A DNA stretch of 64,000 nt, from NCBI RefSeq assembly GCF_036226365.1, contig NZ_CP108462.1, positions 8,786,001-8,850,000 of the forward strand. The letters are read 5' to 3'. Positions 8,213 to 17,680 of the stretch are shown here, piece after piece. Numbering within the stretch: position 1 is the first letter of the stretch; every line of letters starts with the position of its first letter. This DNA is from Streptomyces sp. NBC_01262 (GTDB lineage Bacteria > Actinomycetota > Actinomycetes > Streptomycetales > Streptomycetaceae). Under the pieces are notes generated by a model, which was given only the letters and a program-made list of their open reading frames with translations, was not told the DNA's origin and ran no database searches. A program made the position numbers and the translations under genes.

Positions 8213-10615
8213 ATGACCCGGCCCGACCCTGCCCTTGACGTACCGTCAGCCGCTCCCGCAGCGCTCACGGAGGAGGAGCTGCGGGCGCTGGACGCCCACT
8301 GGCGGGCGGCGAACTATCTGGCCGTCGGTCAGATCTACCTGATGGGCAACCCGCTGCTGACGGAGCCGCTGCGGCCTGAGCACGTCAAGCCCCGGCTGCT
8401 CGGTCACTGGGGCACGTCACCGGGCCTGAACCTGGTCCACACCCACCTCAACCGGGTCATCAAGGCCCGCGGCCAGGACGCGCTGTGCATCTGGGGGCCC
8501 GGCCACGGCGGGCCGGCGGTGCTGGCCAACTCGTGGCTGGAGGGCACGTACTCCGAGACGTACCCGGACGTGAGCCGGGACGGGGCCGGGATGGCCCGGC
8601 TGTTCCGGCAGTTCTCCTTCCCCGGCGGGGTGCCGAGCCATGTGGCGCCCGAGACGCCGGGCTCGATCCACGAGGGCGGTGAGCTGGGCTACGCGCTGTC
8701 GCACGCCTACGGGGCCGCCCTGGACAACCCGGACCTGCTGGTCGCCTGCGTGATCGGCGACGGCGAGGCGGAGACCGGGCCGCTGGCGGCGTCGTGGCAC
8801 TCCAACAAGTTCCTCGACCCGGTCCACGACGGGGCCGTGCTGCCGATCCTGCACCTCAACGGCTACAAGATCGCCAACCCCACCGTCCTGGCCCGCATCC
8901 CCGAGGCCGAGCTCGACGAGCTGCTGCACGGCTACGGCCACGAGCCGATCCACGTCACCGGCGACGACCCGCTCACCGTCCACGCCGCCATGGCACACGC
9001 CATGGACACCGCCCTGGACCGCATCGCCCTGATCCAGCGTACGGCCCGCGAGGAGGGAGTCACCGAGCGCGCCCGCTGGCCCGTGATCGTGCTGCGTACG
9101 CCCAAGGGCTGGACCGGCCCCGCCGAGGTCGACGGCCTGCCCGTCGAGGGCACCTGGCGGGCCCACCAGGTCCCGCTGTCCGCCGTACGCGACAACCCCG
9201 AGCACCTGCGGATGCTGGAGGCGTGGCTGCGCTCGTACCGGCCCGGGGAGCTCTTCGACGCCGACGGCAGGCCGACCGAACAGGTCCTGGCCTGCGTCCC
9301 CGGCGGCGAGCGGCGGCTCGGCGCCACGCCGCACGCCAACGGCGGCCTGCTGCTGCACGAGCTGCCCATCCCGTCGCTGGAGAAGTACGCCGTCGAGGTC
9401 GACAAGCCCGGCGTGACCCTGCACGAGCCCACCCGGATCCTGGGCGACCTGCTGGAGTCCGTCATGGAGGCCACCTCCGGCCGCCGCGACTTCCGGCTCG
9501 TCGGCCCCGACGAGACCGCCTCCAACCGGCTCCAGGCCGTCTACGCCGCCAGCGGCAAGGCCTGGCAGGGCGAGGTCCTGGACGTGGACGAGCATCTGGA
9601 CCGGCACGGCCGGGTCATGGAGATCCTGTCCGAACACACCTGCCAGGGCTGGCTGGAGGGCTACCTCCTGACGGGCCGCCATGGACTGTTCTCCTGCTAC
9701 GAGGCCTTCGTCCACATCGTCGACTCCATGGTCAACCAGCACATCAAGTGGCTGCGTACCACGCGCAGGCTGCCCTGGCGCCGCCCCATCGCCTCCCTGA
9801 ACTACCTGCTCACCTCGCACGTCTGGCGACAGGACCACAACGGCTTCTCCCACCAGGACCCCGGCTTCATCGACCACGTCCTCAACAAGGCACCCGAGGT
9901 CGTCCGGGTCTACCTGCCGCCGGACACCAACACGCTGCTCTCCGTGGCCGACCACGTGCTGCGCAGCCGCGACTACGTCAACGTCGTCGTGGCCGGCAAG
10001 CAGCCCTGCTTCGACTGGCTCAGCCTGGAAGCGGCCCGCGCCCACTGCGCCCGCGGCGCCGGGGTGTGGGACTGGGCGGGAACCGAGGACGGCACCCGCG
10101 AACCCGATGTCGTTCTCGCCGCCGCCGGCGACGTCCCCACCCAGGAGGTGCTGGCCGCAGCGCAGCTGCTCCGCCGCCATCTCCCGCAACTGGCGGTCCG
10201 CGTCGTCAACGTCGTCGACCTCGCCCGGCTGCTCCCGAAGGAGGAGCACCCGCACGGCATGTCCGACCCGGACTACGACGCGCTGTTCACCACCGACAAG
10301 CCGGTCATCTTCGCCTACCACGGCTACCCGTGGCTGATCCACCGCCTCGCCTACCGCCGCGCCGGCCACGCGAACCTGCACGTACGCGGCTACAAGGAGG
10401 TCGGGACCACGACCACGCCCTTCGACATGGTCGTGCGCAACGACCTCGACCGCTACCGCCTCGTCATGGACGTCATCGACCGCGTTCCGGGGCTGGCCGT
10501 CCGTGCCGCCCCCGTACGGCAGTTGATGGAGGACACCCGGCTGCGCCACCACGACTGGATCCGCGAGCACGGCACCGACCTCCCCGAGGTCGCCGACTGG
10601 ACCTGGAGCGACTGA
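8213..10615 (+). CDS. xfp: Xylulose-5-phosphate/fructose-6-phosphate phosphoketolase
   Basis: 800 residues, full family length. A thiamine-diphosphate enzyme that cleaves xylulose 5-phosphate or fructose 6-phosphate with phosphate to give acetyl phosphate plus an aldose phosphate. It carries GHWGTSPGLN, GPGHGGPA, SFPGGVPSH and the ThDP motif GDGEAETGPLAASWH from about residue 182. The ATG chosen has GAGGAGG 5 nt upstream; an earlier in-frame ATG at 8180 lacks this. Acetyl phosphate can be turned into ATP by acetate kinase, which is not in the window. The DevR-like box upstream ties it to the hypoxia set. Confidence 0.95.
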   Translation: MTRPDPALDVPSAAPAALTEEELRALDAHWRAANYLAVGQIYLMGNPLLTEPLRPEHVKPRLLGHWGTSPGLNLVHTHLNRVIKARGQDALCIWGPGHGGPAVLANSWLEGTYSETYPDVSRDGAGMARLFRQFSFPGGVPSHVAPETPGSIHEGGELGYALSHAYGAALDNPDLLVACVIGDGEAETGPLAASWHSNKFLDPVHDGAVLPILHLNGYKIANPTVLARIPEAELDELLHGYGHEPIHVTGDDPLTVHAAMAHAMDTALDRIALIQRTAREEGVTERARWPVIVLRTPKGWTGPAEVDGLPVEGTWRAHQVPLSAVRDNPEHLRMLEAWLRSYRPGELFDADGRPTEQVLACVPGGERRLGATPHANGGLLLHELPIPSLEKYAVEVDKPGVTLHEPTRILGDLLESVMEATSGRRDFRLVGPDETASNRLQAVYAASGKAWQGEVLDVDEHLDRHGRVMEILSEHTCQGWLEGYLLTGRHGLFSCYEAFVHIVDSMVNQHIKWLRTTRRLPWRRPIASLNYLLTSHVWRQDHNGFSHQDPGFIDHVLNKAPEVVRVYLPPDTNTLLSVADHVLRSRDYVNVVVAGKQPCFDWLSLEAARAHCARGAGVWDWAGTEDGTREPDVVLAAAGDVPTQEVLAAAQLLRRHLPQLAVRVVNVVDLARLLPKEEHPHGMSDPDYDALFTTDKPVIFAYHGYPWLIHRLAYRRAGHANLHVRGYKEVGTTTTPFDMVVRNDLDRYRLVMDVIDRVPGLAVRAAPVRQLMEDTRLRHHDWIREHGTDLPEVADWTWSD

Positions 10616-10651
10616 GAGCCCTGGTGCGCGGCTGAACGGGTCCTGGGAACA

Positions 10652-10666
10652 GGGACGTTCGGCCCC
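10652..10666 (+). promoter_or_regulatory. DevR/OsdR-like box before the DoxX-like gene
   Basis: GGGACGTTCGGCCCC, 36 nt after the xfp stop and 117 nt before the DoxX-like start; a very good match to the consensus. Confidence 0.68.
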
Positions 10667-10782
10667 GTGCGGGGACCCGGCAGACCCCTCCGCCCGAGAC
10701 CGTCGCAGCGGGACATTGAACATGCAACGAGGAGCGAACAACCACCGCGCAACATGACCAGCACTCGAAAGGGATGGGAATC

Positions 10783-11412
10783 ATGGCAGTCCACGAGAAC
10801 CCGCACCAGCACCGGCAGACGAGGTTCCACCTCCCGTCGCTGCGCAGGACCGGGACCGCTCCCGCGTCCGGTGAGGCCGTCACCGCGACCGCCACCGCGA
10901 CCCGCGCGCGTGTCTTCGCCGGACTCCGGTTCCTGACCGGGTTCGTCTTCCTGTGGGCCTTCTTCGACAAGACCTTCGGCTGGGGCTTCGCGACCGCGTC
11001 CGGCAAGGGCTGGATCGACGGCGGCTCGCCGACCAAGGGCTTCCTCAGCGGCGTCGCCGCGGGGCCGATGGAAAGCACGTTCCACGACTGGGCCGGGGCC
11101 GGCTGGGCCAACTGGCTCTTCATGCTCGGCCTGCTCGGCGTCGGCCTCGCCCTCGTCAGCGGCATCGCCCTCCGCCTCGCCGCGGTCGCCGGCACCGCGA
11201 TGATGGCGCTGATGTGGATGGCCGAATGGCCGATCGCCAAGACTCTGTCCGACGGCTCGCCGAGCATGTCGCCCAACCCGCTCGTCGACTACCACATCAT
11301 CTACGCCGCCGTCCTGATCGCCCTCGCGGTAGTAGGTGCCGGCACCACCTGGGGACTCGGCAAGGCCTGGGCGCAGCTGCCCGTCGTCCGCGACCACAGC
11401 TGGCTCCGCTGA
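10783..11412 (+). CDS. DoxX-family membrane protein
   Basis: 209 residues. After a 45-residue polar leader come about four hydrophobic segments with the DoxX/DoxD-like features LRFLTGFVFLWAFFDKTFG and a conserved end near VDYHIIYAAVLIALA. DoxX-type proteins are small quinone-linked membrane proteins (DoxD forms part of thiosulfate:quinone oxidoreductase); the role here is unknown. The ATG at 10783 has a GAAAGG site at a normal distance, whereas the ATG 9 nt earlier would overlap it. It has its own DevR-like box and lies between phosphoketolase and GAPDH. Confidence 0.8.
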   Translation: MAVHENPHQHRQTRFHLPSLRRTGTAPASGEAVTATATATRARVFAGLRFLTGFVFLWAFFDKTFGWGFATASGKGWIDGGSPTKGFLSGVAAGPMESTFHDWAGAGWANWLFMLGLLGVGLALVSGIALRLAAVAGTAMMALMWMAEWPIAKTLSDGSPSMSPNPLVDYHIIYAAVLIALAVVGAGTTWGLGKAWAQLPVVRDHSWLR

Positions 11413-11497
11413 TCCGCTCCCGCACGACCCCACGCCCGGCCCGGGCCGCTCCCGCACCCCGGGCCGGGTTCCCACGAGCTGAAGGCGAGACACCGTC

Positions 11498-12517
11498 ATG
11501 ACCGTACGAGTCGGCATCAACGGCTTCGGCCGCATCGGCCGCAACTACCTGCGCAGCGTCCTGGCCCGCGACGACGGCTGGGACAGCACCGAGATCGAGG
11601 TGGTGGCCATCAACGACATCGCCCCCACCGCCACCCTGGCCCACCTCCTGGAGTACGACTCCACCTACGGTCGCCTGAGCCGCGCCATCAGCCACGACGC
11701 CGAGTCGATAACGGTCGACGGGCACCGCATCGCCGTCACCGCCGAACGCGACCCGGCCGCCCTCGCGTGGGGCGAGCTCGGCGTGGAGATCGTCGTCGAG
11801 TCCACCGGCCGCTTCCGCACCCGCGACGACGCCGCCCTGCACCTGAAGGCCGGCGCCCGCAAGGTGCTTCTCTCCTCGCCCGGCAAGGGCGTGGACGCCA
11901 CCGTCGTCATGGGTGTCAACGAGGGCACCTACGACCCCGCCCAGGACCACGTCGTCTCCAACGCCTCGTGCACCACCAACTGCGTGGCGCCCATGGTGAA
12001 GGTGCTGGACGAGCGCTTCGGCATCGTCAAGGGCCTGATGACCACCATCCACGGCTACACCAACGACCAGTCCCTCCTCGACGGCCCGCACAAGGACCTG
12101 CGCCGTGCCCGCTCCGCCGCCGTCAGCATCATCCCGACCAGCACCGGCGCCGCCCGCGCCGTCGGCCTGGTCCTCCCGTCGCTGGCCGGAGCCCTGGACG
12201 GCATCGCCGTCCGCGTCCCGATCGAGGACGGATCGCTGACCGACCTGGCCCTGCAACTGCGCCGTCCGGTCACCGCCGAGGAGATCAACGCGGCCTTCAC
12301 CGAAGCCGCCGAGGGGCCGCTGCGCGGCATCCTGCGCGTGACCACCGCGCCCATCGTCTCCCGCGACATCGTGGGCGACCCCGCCTCCTGCGTGGTGGAC
12401 GCGGGCCTGACCCAGGCGCACGGAGACCTGGTCAAGGTCTTCGGCTGGTACGACAACGAGTGGGGCTACAGCAACCGGCTGCTCGACCTCACCGAATACG
12501 TCGCGGCGCGCCTGTGA
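11498..12517 (+). CDS. gap: Type I glyceraldehyde-3-phosphate dehydrogenase
   Basis: 339 residues. Oxidises glyceraldehyde 3-phosphate to 1,3-bisphosphoglycerate with NAD. It begins with the Rossmann motif VGINGFGRIGR, has an acidic residue in AINDI that favours NAD over NADP, the catalytic Cys158 in SCTTNC, and WYDNEWGYSNR at the end. A housekeeping GAPDH usually sits with pgk and tpi; this copy lies between fermentative genes and is probably a condition-specific paralogue working with glyceraldehyde 3-phosphate made by phosphoketolase. Confidence 0.96.
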   Translation: MTVRVGINGFGRIGRNYLRSVLARDDGWDSTEIEVVAINDIAPTATLAHLLEYDSTYGRLSRAISHDAESITVDGHRIAVTAERDPAALAWGELGVEIVVESTGRFRTRDDAALHLKAGARKVLLSSPGKGVDATVVMGVNEGTYDPAQDHVVSNASCTTNCVAPMVKVLDERFGIVKGLMTTIHGYTNDQSLLDGPHKDLRRARSAAVSIIPTSTGAARAVGLVLPSLAGALDGIAVRVPIEDGSLTDLALQLRRPVTAEEINAAFTEAAEGPLRGILRVTTAPIVSRDIVGDPASCVVDAGLTQAHGDLVKVFGWYDNEWGYSNRLLDLTEYVAARL

Positions 12518-12573
12518 CCGTCACCCGTGGTGCCATGGAGGGACAGCCCGTCCGGCAGGAAAGGGATCCCGCC

Positions 12574-13347
12574 ATGGCACCCGCGCCCTCGCCCTCGCTC
12601 GTACCGCGGCTGCGGACGGCGAGGGCGGTGGTGTTCGACACCGACGGGGTCATCACCGACTCGGCCCGGGTGCACGCCGCCGCCTGGAAGGAAGCCTTCG
12701 ACCCCTGCCTCGCGGAAGCCGGGCAGCGTCGCCCCTTCGACCCCGTCGAGGACTACCGCCGCTACGTCGACGGCAAGTCCCGCCTCGACGGGGCCGCGGA
12801 CTTCCTCACCTCGCGAGGGCTCCGGCCGGCCGACGAGACCGTGGAGGCGGTGGCCGCGGCCAAGGAACGGCTCTTCGTACGCCGCCTGCGCGAGCACGGC
12901 ATCGAGGCCTGGCCCGGCACCGTACGGCTCCTGCGTATGCTCCGGGCGCAGGGCGTGCCCTGCGCGGCCGTCTCGGCCTCCCGGCACGCGCCCGAACTGC
13001 TCGACCGGTCGGGAGTACGGGAACTGTTCCAGGCCGTGGTGGACGGCAACGAGGCGGCCCGGCTGCGGCTGCCCGGAAAGCCGGACCCCGCACTGTTCCT
13101 TGAGGCCGCGCGGCGACTGGGCGTACCTGCCGGAGAGGCGGCCGTCGTGGAGGACGCGCTGGCCGGTGTGGAGGCGGGCAGACGCGGCGGGTTCGGGCTC
13201 GTGGTCGGCGTGGACCGGACCGCCGGGCCGACCAGCGCCGCGGACCTGCACGAGCACGGCGCCGATCTGGTGGTCGGCGATCTTGCGGAGCTGATGACCG
13301 GTCAGAGCATCGGGCAGAGCTTCGGGCAGGACATCGGGGAGGACTGA
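12574..13347 (+). CDS. HAD-superfamily hydrolase, beta-phosphoglucomutase type
   Basis: 257 residues. HAD motif I is FDTDGVITDS (nucleophile D22, acid/base D24), motif II lies at VSASRHA, motif III Lys is in GKPDP, and motif IV is VEDALAGVEAG. The order and the helical cap between motifs I and II fit beta-phosphoglucomutase, which converts beta-glucose 1-phosphate to glucose 6-phosphate. It ends 4 nt before the GH65 phosphorylase gene, whose product would be its substrate. The ATG with AGGAAAGGG upstream is preferred to one 39 nt earlier. A plain sugar phosphatase is the alternative. Confidence 0.85.
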   Translation: MAPAPSPSLVPRLRTARAVVFDTDGVITDSARVHAAAWKEAFDPCLAEAGQRRPFDPVEDYRRYVDGKSRLDGAADFLTSRGLRPADETVEAVAAAKERLFVRRLREHGIEAWPGTVRLLRMLRAQGVPCAAVSASRHAPELLDRSGVRELFQAVVDGNEAARLRLPGKPDPALFLEAARRLGVPAGEAAVVEDALAGVEAGRRGGFGLVVGVDRTAGPTSAADLHEHGADLVVGDLAELMTGQSIGQSFGQDIGED

Positions 13348-13351
13348 GGGC

Positions 13352-15745
13352 ATGCTGGACGGGACCTGGACCTGGATCTACGAGGGCTACGACCCGGCGC
13401 AGGAACGGCTGCGCGAGTCGCTGTGCACGCTGGGCAACGGCTATTTCGCCACGCGCGGCGCCGCCCCGGAGGCCACGGCCGGCCCGGCGCACTACCCGGG
13501 CACCTATGTCGCGGGCTGCTACAACCGCCTCACCTCGCAGGTGGCCGGCCGCGCGGTCGAGAACGAGGAGATCGTCAACCTCCCGAACTGGCTCCCGCTG
13601 CGCTTCCGGGCCAAGGGCGGTGCGTGGTTCGACCCCGACGACATCGCGCCGCTGGATTACCGGCAGACCCTCGACCTGCGTCAGGGCACCCTGACCCGCC
13701 GGATGCGGCTGAGGGACGCACAGGGCCGCGTACTGGCCGTCGAGCAGTGCCGGCTGGTGCACATGGGCGACCCGCACCTCGCCGCGCTGCGCACCGAGTT
13801 CACCGCCGAGGGCTGGTCGGGCGAGCTGGAGGTCGAGTCCGCGATCGACGGCGACGTCACCAACGCGGGCGTCGAGCGCTACCGCGACCTCGACGGCCGC
13901 CATCTCACCCGCTGGCACACCGGAGCCGCCGGCACGGACACCGTATGGCTGCGCTGCCGCACCTCGGTGTCCGACATCCGAGTGGCGATGGCCGCCCGTA
14001 CCCGTGTCACGCGGGGCGGTGCCCCGACGGCCAGGCTGCTGGAACCGGCCGCCCGCCGCGCCGTTCACCGGCTGACGCTGCCCATCGCCGCCGGAGCGCC
14101 GGCCGTCGTGGAGAAGACGGTGGCCCTGCACACCTCCCGCGACCTGGCGATCAGCGACCCCCGGCATGCCGCCCTCGACCGGGTCGACCGGGCCGCCGAC
14201 TTCTCCGGACTGCTCGCCGACCACGCCGCCGCCTGGCACCGCCTCTGGCGGCGGGCCGAGCTGGAGGTCCCCAACGAGGCCGGCCATGTCCTGCGGCTCC
14301 ACCTGTTCCACGTCCTGCAGACGCTGTCCCCGCACACCGCCGGACTCGACGTCGGCGTACCGGCCCGGGGCCTGCACGGCGAGGCCTACCGGGGCCATGT
14401 CTTCTGGGACGAGCTGTTCGTCCTGCCGTACCTGAACCTGCACTTTCCCGAGGTCTCGCGCGGACTGCTGGCCTACCGGCACCGCAGGCTCGGGGCAGCG
14501 GTGCGCGCCGCGGCCGAGGAGGGCCTGGCGGGCGCCATGTACCCCTGGCAGAGCGGCAGCGACGGCCGCGAGGAGACCCAGCGGCTGCACCTCAACCCGC
14601 GCTCCGGGCGCTGGCTGCCCGACCACACCCGGCTCCAGCGCCACGTCGGCTCGGCGATCGCGTACAACGTCTGGCAGTACGGACAGGCCAGCGGAGACAG
14701 CGAGTTCATGCACACCGCGGGCGCCGAGATGCTGCTCCAGATCGCCCGCTTCTGGGCGAGCAGCGCCGTCTGGGACCCGGACCACGAGCGTTACCGCATC
14801 CTCGGTGTCGTCGGTCCCGACGAGTACCACGACGCCTATCCCGGCGCCGACGGGCCAGGCCTCGACGACAACGCCTACACCAATGTCACCGCCGCCTGGG
14901 TCCTCGCCCGTGCCCTGGATCTCGCCGGCACCCTGCCGGGCCCACGCCGTCAGGAACTCTTCGAGCGCATCGCCCTGGACCCGGCCGAACTGGATCGCTG
15001 GGAGGATGTCTCCCGCCGCCTGCGCGTGCCCTTCCACCGCGGCGTCGTCAGCCAGTTCGACGGCTACGGCGACCTCGCCGAGCTGGACTGGGAGGCCTAC
15101 CGCGACCGCTACGGTGACATCCGCCGCCTCGACCGCATCCTGGAAGCCGAGGGCGACAGCGTCAACCGCTACCAGGCCTCCAAACAGGCCGACGTACTGA
15201 TGCTGGGCTACCTCTTCTCACCAGCCGAACTCTCCGGGCTCTTCCAGCGGCTCGGCCACTCGCTCGACGACACCACCTGGCGCACCACCGTCGACCACTA
15301 CCTCGCCCGTACCAGCCACGGCTCCACCCTCAGCGGTCTCGTCCACGGCTGGGTCCTCGCCCGCGCCCGGCGCTCCGAGGCCTGGATGCACTGCCGGGAA
15401 GCCCTCACCGGCGACATCGCCGACCTCCAGGGCGGCACCACCGCCGAAGGCATCCACCTCGGCGCGATGGCCGGCACCCTCGACCTCGTACAGCGCGGCC
15501 TCACCGGCCTGGAAACCCGGGACGACGCCCTCCGCCTCAACCCCGCCCCGCTGCCCGAACTCAAGGACTTCAGCCTCTCCCTGCGCTACCGGGGCCACTG
15601 GGGCATCGGCCTGCGACTGCGCTCCGGACGGCTGGCCATAAGCGTCCCCGACTCCGACGAGAACCCGATCACCGTCGTCCTCGGCGATCGCGAATTCACC
15701 GTGTCGCCCGGTGAATCCCGCACGCTCGACCTTCCGGGCGGCTGA
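13352..15745 (+). CDS. Glycoside hydrolase family 65 protein, probable disaccharide phosphorylase
   Basis: 797 residues, normal for trehalose, maltose or kojibiose phosphorylase. The catalytic acid is E491 in VVGPDEYHD, and the phosphate-binding region TSHGSTLS is present near residue 655, which supports phosphorolysis over hydrolysis. The enzyme would split an alpha-glucosyl disaccharide with phosphate to beta-glucose 1-phosphate plus glucose, saving one ATP per disaccharide. The paired beta-phosphoglucomutase gene 4 nt upstream supports this. Trehalose, the usual streptomycete reserve, is the likely substrate, but linkage specificity cannot be read from the sequence. Confidence 0.9.
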   Translation: MLDGTWTWIYEGYDPAQERLRESLCTLGNGYFATRGAAPEATAGPAHYPGTYVAGCYNRLTSQVAGRAVENEEIVNLPNWLPLRFRAKGGAWFDPDDIAPLDYRQTLDLRQGTLTRRMRLRDAQGRVLAVEQCRLVHMGDPHLAALRTEFTAEGWSGELEVESAIDGDVTNAGVERYRDLDGRHLTRWHTGAAGTDTVWLRCRTSVSDIRVAMAARTRVTRGGAPTARLLEPAARRAVHRLTLPIAAGAPAVVEKTVALHTSRDLAISDPRHAALDRVDRAADFSGLLADHAAAWHRLWRRAELEVPNEAGHVLRLHLFHVLQTLSPHTAGLDVGVPARGLHGEAYRGHVFWDELFVLPYLNLHFPEVSRGLLAYRHRRLGAAVRAAAEEGLAGAMYPWQSGSDGREETQRLHLNPRSGRWLPDHTRLQRHVGSAIAYNVWQYGQASGDSEFMHTAGAEMLLQIARFWASSAVWDPDHERYRILGVVGPDEYHDAYPGADGPGLDDNAYTNVTAAWVLARALDLAGTLPGPRRQELFERIALDPAELDRWEDVSRRLRVPFHRGVVSQFDGYGDLAELDWEAYRDRYGDIRRLDRILEAEGDSVNRYQASKQADVLMLGYLFSPAELSGLFQRLGHSLDDTTWRTTVDHYLARTSHGSTLSGLVHGWVLARARRSEAWMHCREALTGDIADLQGGTTAEGIHLGAMAGTLDLVQRGLTGLETRDDALRLNPAPLPELKDFSLSLRYRGHWGIGLRLRSGRLAISVPDSDENPITVVLGDREFTVSPGESRTLDLPGG

Positions 15746-15758
15746 CAGCGGCGGCCAC

Positions 15759-16562
15759 TCACGGCACCAGGACCACCGGGCAGTGTGCGTGGTGGGCGAC
15801 AGCGTGCGGTACGCCGTTCAGGGACTCGCCGGGGCGGCCGACGACCAGCAACTCCGCCCGGGCGGAGGCCGTCACGAGGGCCTTCGCGGGGCCGAGGAGC
15901 CGGACGTCGGCGACCACCGCCACCGCCGGGTACGCGCGGCGGTGGCCGCGCAGCGCGTCGTGGACCAACTGGACCTCCTGGTCCTCCCAGGCCGCGCGGT
16001 CCTCCTCGGTGACGGCGTACGGGGCCCAGGGCGATCCGTACGGTGCGGGCAGGCTCCAGGCGTGGACCGCGCGGAGGCGGGTCTCGCGGCGCCGGGCGGC
16101 GGCGAAGGCGTAGTCGGCGGCCGGGCCGGCCGGATGGCGGGTGTCGATGCCGAGCGCGATCTCGGGAGGCCCTTCCCGGCCCGGCCGGTGCTCCGGGACG
16201 AGGGCGACCGGGCAGGGGGACCGGTGCGCGGTCTCCAGAGCGACGGAGCCGAGCAGCAGACCGGGGAATCCGCCGAGCCCGCGTGAGCCGAGCACCAGCA
16301 GGTCGGCGCAGCGGCCGGCGTCGGCGAGTACGTCCGGGGCCCTGCCGTCGGCCTGCTCGCCCTGAACCTCCAGCCCCGGGTGCCGCAGGGCGAGTTCGGA
16401 GACCGCCCGGTCCAGCACCGGCGGTGCGTACGGATCCGGCGGCCACACATGGATCAGCCGGAGGCCGGAACCGCGCAGCCTCGCCTCCCGCGCGGCCCAG
16501 CGGGCCGCCGCCAGACCGGGCCCGGACCCGTCGATTCCGGCAATGACGCGGCGAACCATCAT
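15759..16562 (-). CDS. Universal stress protein, two tandem USP domains
   Basis: 267 residues. Domain 1 (to about residue 120) opens with VIAGIDGSG and has a full ATP-binding loop (G92, G95, G105-S106). Domain 2 contains ALGIDTRH and ends VAHHAHCPVVLVP. The second half, with VTEEDRAAWEDQEV and LVTASARAELLVVGR, closely resembles the USP at 23918, so the two are recent paralogues. It is divergent from another USP gene, with two DevR-like boxes between them. Two ATG codons in a row at the start make the first residue uncertain by one. Confidence 0.92.
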   Translation of the reverse strand: MMVRRVIAGIDGSGPGLAAARWAAREARLRGSGLRLIHVWPPDPYAPPVLDRAVSELALRHPGLEVQGEQADGRAPDVLADAGRCADLLVLGSRGLGGFPGLLLGSVALETAHRSPCPVALVPEHRPGREGPPEIALGIDTRHPAGPAADYAFAAARRRETRLRAVHAWSLPAPYGSPWAPYAVTEEDRAAWEDQEVQLVHDALRGHRRAYPAVAVVADVRLLGPAKALVTASARAELLVVGRPGESLNGVPHAVAHHAHCPVVLVP

Positions 16563-16620
16563 GTCCTGCCCCTCGCTCGGTCCTCCCGTCAGTGTCGGAG
16601 CCGGCACCCCGACGCCCCAT

Positions 16621-16635
16621 GGGCCGGTCGGCCCC
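16621..16635. promoter_or_regulatory. DevR/OsdR-like box, first of a pair between divergent USP genes
   Basis: GGGCCGGTCGGCCCC, 58 nt before the leftward USP gene. Confidence 0.68.
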
Positions 16636-16640
16636 ACCCA

Positions 16641-16655
16641 GGGACCTGCGGCCCC
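16641..16655. promoter_or_regulatory. DevR/OsdR-like box, second of the pair
   Basis: GGGACCTGCGGCCCC, 73 nt before the rightward USP gene and exactly 20 bp from the first box. Confidence 0.65.
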
Positions 16656-16728
16656 TGACGCCCAACGGTCGCGGCAACGAGGCTGGAAGAGAACCGATCC
16701 CGCAGTTCCCCACCCGGAGGTACGCATC

Positions 16729-17631
16729 ATGGCCCGCACCGTCACCGTCGGACTTGACGGCTCGCGCGAGAGCGTCGCCGCCGCGCAATGGGCGGCGCAC
16801 GAGGCGCTGCGCCGCAGGCTGCCACTGCGGCTCGTACACGTCTGGGAGTGGGAACCCACCACCCGGACCCCGCTCGTGGGTCCCGAGACACAGCGTCACT
16901 GGGCCGAGCGGATCCCCCGCGAGACCGCGGACGAACTGCGCGTCCTCTTCCCGGAGCTGGAGATCACCAGCGAGCAACTCGCGGGCCAGCCCGCCGCCGT
17001 GCTGCCGGTCGCCGCCGAGGAGGCCGAGCTGCTGGTCATGGGCTCCCGGGGGCTCAGCGGGGTCGCCGGCTTCCTGGTCGGTTCCGTCGCCCAGGCCGTC
17101 GTGGCCACGGCCGAGCGGCCGGTGGTCCTCGTACGGGCCGGTGAGATGGAGGAGGACGAGCACCGGCCGGACGCCGACGGATCGCCCTCGGAGACCACCC
17201 CGTACCGCGATGTGGTCCTCGGCCTGGACACCGACCGGCCCAGCGAGGCACTGATCGAGTTCGCCTTCGACGCGGCCGCCCGGCGCGCTGCCGCACTGCG
17301 GGTGATCCACGGCTGGAGCCTGCCTCCCGCGTACGGCTACGCCCCGGGCGCGATGGACCCCACGCTCAGCGAGGACCTCGCCACGGACGAGGCCTCGACG
17401 CTCACCGAGACGCTGCGCGCCTGGCGGGAGAAGTTCCCCGGCGTCGAGGTGACCGAGCACGCCGTGATCGGCCAGGCCGCCCGTCACCTGATCGAGGCCG
17501 CCTCCGACGCCTCGCTGGTGGTCGTCGGCCGCCGTGCCCGCCGCTCGCCGATCGGTACGCACATCGGTCCCGTCACCCATGCGGTGCTGCACCACTCGCC
17601 GGCACCGGTCGCGGTCGTACCGCACGACTGA
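16729..17631 (+). CDS. Universal stress protein, two tandem USP domains
   Basis: 300 residues. Domain 1 starts VTVGLDGS with the ATP loop at G105, G108 and G118-S119. An acidic linker of about 20 residues (MEEDEHRPDADG) joins it to domain 2, which starts VVLGLDTD and has a degenerate loop (VGRRARRSPIG). CGGAGG lies 8 nt before the ATG. The product is cytoplasmic; the role in hypoxia survival is known only for related mycobacterial proteins. The convergent CBS-BON gene follows. Confidence 0.93.
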   Translation: MARTVTVGLDGSRESVAAAQWAAHEALRRRLPLRLVHVWEWEPTTRTPLVGPETQRHWAERIPRETADELRVLFPELEITSEQLAGQPAAVLPVAAEEAELLVMGSRGLSGVAGFLVGSVAQAVVATAERPVVLVRAGEMEEDEHRPDADGSPSETTPYRDVVLGLDTDRPSEALIEFAFDAAARRAAALRVIHGWSLPPAYGYAPGAMDPTLSEDLATDEASTLTETLRAWREKFPGVEVTEHAVIGQAARHLIEAASDASLVVVGRRARRSPIGTHIGPVTHAVLHHSPAPVAVVPHD

Positions 17632-17650
17632 GCCCGGTCCGGGAGTGAGC

Positions 17651-17680
17651 CCGGCCGCCGCCTCACGAGGCGGCGGCCGG
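17651..17680. terminator. Bidirectional hairpin terminator
   Basis: Two 13-nt perfect arms with a 4-nt CACG loop. It lies 19 nt after the USP stop and overlaps the last codons of the CBS-BON gene on the minus strand. Confidence 0.75.

Noticed and set aside
8417..10741. A 774-codon open frame opposite phosphoketolase, and frames of 500-830 codons opposite sulP, the P-type ATPases and others
   Set aside because: They are the expected mirror of high-GC codon bias; they have no ribosome site or recognisable domain, while the opposite strand holds clear enzymes.
11767..13347. A 526-codon frame joining the middle of gap to the HAD enzyme
   Set aside because: The first 250 codons are out-of-frame GAPDH; the HAD protein starts at the ATG at 12574 with a ribosome site.
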